Shown here: in pieces, positions 40,605 through 41,129 of the stretch
Position numbering within the stretch: position 1 is the stretch's first letter
Layout: each line of letters begins with the position of its first letter
NCBI GenBank assembly: GCA_017508385.1
Contig: JAFVZB010000058.1
Coordinates: forward strand, 1-41,129
Origin: Lentisphaeria bacterium
Lineage (GTDB): Bacteria > Verrucomicrobiota > Lentisphaeria > Victivallales > Victivallaceae
Reading direction: 5' to 3'
DNA length: 41,129 bases
Program-made: the position numbers and the translations under genes
The notes under the pieces: model-generated
The model's input: the letters and a program-made list of their open reading frames with translations, nothing else
The model's database searches: none
Told to the model about the DNA's origin: nothing

Positions 40605-41129
40605 TCAATCCAAAGTTAAAACGACTTTGCCGATGTTTTTCTGCGATGCCAGAAGTGCGTGAGCCTTTGCCGCCTCCTGCATCGGCAGTACCTCGTGGAT
40701 GACCGGATGGATTTTGCCTGATATCATTTCGGGCAGAACAGTTCCGGCAAGCTCCGCAAGGATATCGCTCTTTTCAGCATCGCTTCTGCTGCGGAGCGTG
40801 CTGCCCATCAGATGCAGATGTTTTTTCAGCAGGACTCTCAGCGGAATGGTGGTGTTTTCTCCCCCGAGAGTGGAAACTAAAATCCACCTGCCTCCGGGGT
40901 TCATGGCGTTGAGACATTTGCCCAGAAGTTCGCCTCCGGCGCAGTCGAGAGCGACATCAATGGTGTGTTTGGTCAATATGGCTTCGACATCCTCTTTTTT
41001 GCGGTTTATCACCACATCAGCTCCGATGGATTTTACCGCTTCGGCTTTATCATCGGCTCCGACGGTGGTGATGACTTTCGCTCCGGCGAGCTTCGCCAGC
41101 TGGATGGCGGCAATGCCCAGTCCGCTTGC
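40605..41129 (-). CDS. MDR-family dehydrogenase (quinone oxidoreductase-like), partial
   Basis: Only the C-terminal 174 residues are in the window. The open frame continues to the window end beyond the GTG at 41015, reading ASGLGIAAIQLAKLAGAKVI, the Rossmann start of a medium-chain dehydrogenase. Motifs AVKSIGADVVINRKKEDV, ALDCAGGE and NPGGRWILVSTLGG, and the ending NIGKVVLTLD, fit the quinone oxidoreductase/PIG3 branch, which lacks zinc ligands in this half. N-terminus and substrate site are outside the window. It precedes the phosphotriesterase-like gene by 3 nt, in the same operon. Confidence 0.85.
   Translation of the reverse strand, partial: ASGLGIAAIQLAKLAGAKVITTVGADDKAEAVKSIGADVVINRKKEDVEAILTKHTIDVALDCAGGELLGKCLNAMNPGGRWILVSTLGGENTTIPLRVLLKKHLHLMGSTLRSRSDAEKSDILAELAGTVLPEMISGKIHPVIHEVLPMQEAAKAHALLASQKNIGKVVLTLD

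Overview
The window looks like part of a chromosome from a Lentisphaerota (Victivallales-type) bacterium or a close PVC-superphylum relative. The taxonomic reading is inference. It rests on two prepilins with the [17 protein letters not shown] signature and a C-terminal FADGHVA motif, a GntR regulator fused to a solute-binding-like domain, paired secretin-like proteins, a stand-alone rpsD, and many secreted polysaccharide-handling proteins. No tRNA, rRNA, CRISPR array, transposase or phage gene was seen.

Layout. (1) 1-493: hairpin-rich non-coding DNA with three tandem hairpins and the first copy of a roughly 100-120 bp palindromic dispersed repeat. (2) 494-5312, minus strand: an operon of a small lipoprotein, two related secretin-like proteins and a MarR regulator whose GTG start overlaps the last stop. 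(3) 5479-8616: a frameshifted conserved secreted gene, rpsD with a leader hairpin and terminator, and a frameshifted PIG-L deacetylase. (4) 8761-14507, plus strand: rfbB-rfbA-rfbC followed by rfbF-rfbG-rfbH, giving dTDP- and CDP-activated deoxysugars up to the CDP-3,6-dideoxy-4-keto stage. (5) 14668-22969, plus strand, with its own promoter: a tightly coupled eight-gene cassette of NeuB-cupin fusion, acetolactate-synthase-like TPP enzyme, C-methyltransferase, Gmm-like Nudix hydrolase, radical SAM enzyme, sugar-nucleotide reductase, GtrB-like glycosyltransferase and GtrA-like flippase. With region 4 it looks like a pathway for an unusual branched or higher-carbon surface sugar. (6) 23130-31293, minus strand: a six-gene operon running regulator, FAD oxidoreductase, metallophosphoesterase, beta-helix protein, prepilin, M19-like peptidase. 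(7) 31961-34630, minus: a CbxX/CfqX AAA+ ATPase and a YbjN-like partner. (8) 34892-38520, minus: a prepilin and a large agarase-like glycoside hydrolase, behind a promoter with a tandem 21-bp-spaced operator. (9) 38691-41129, minus: Gfo/Idh/MocA dehydrogenase, phosphotriesterase-family hydrolase and a partial quinone-oxidoreductase-type dehydrogenase.

Cross-cutting signals. A dispersed palindromic repeat occurs four times (368-480, 22978-23096, 25098-25192, 31815-31929). Three copies sit in one orientation just after a gene end; the fourth lies inside a prepilin gene, between two copies of the FTLIELLV codons that differ only at third positions. The second prepilin also carries a perfect hairpin just before its FTLIELLV codons. 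Several transcription units share a promoter of the form TTGCAA-N17-TATATT/TATAAT. Two genes carry apparent single-base frameshifts, which could be real decay or sequence error.
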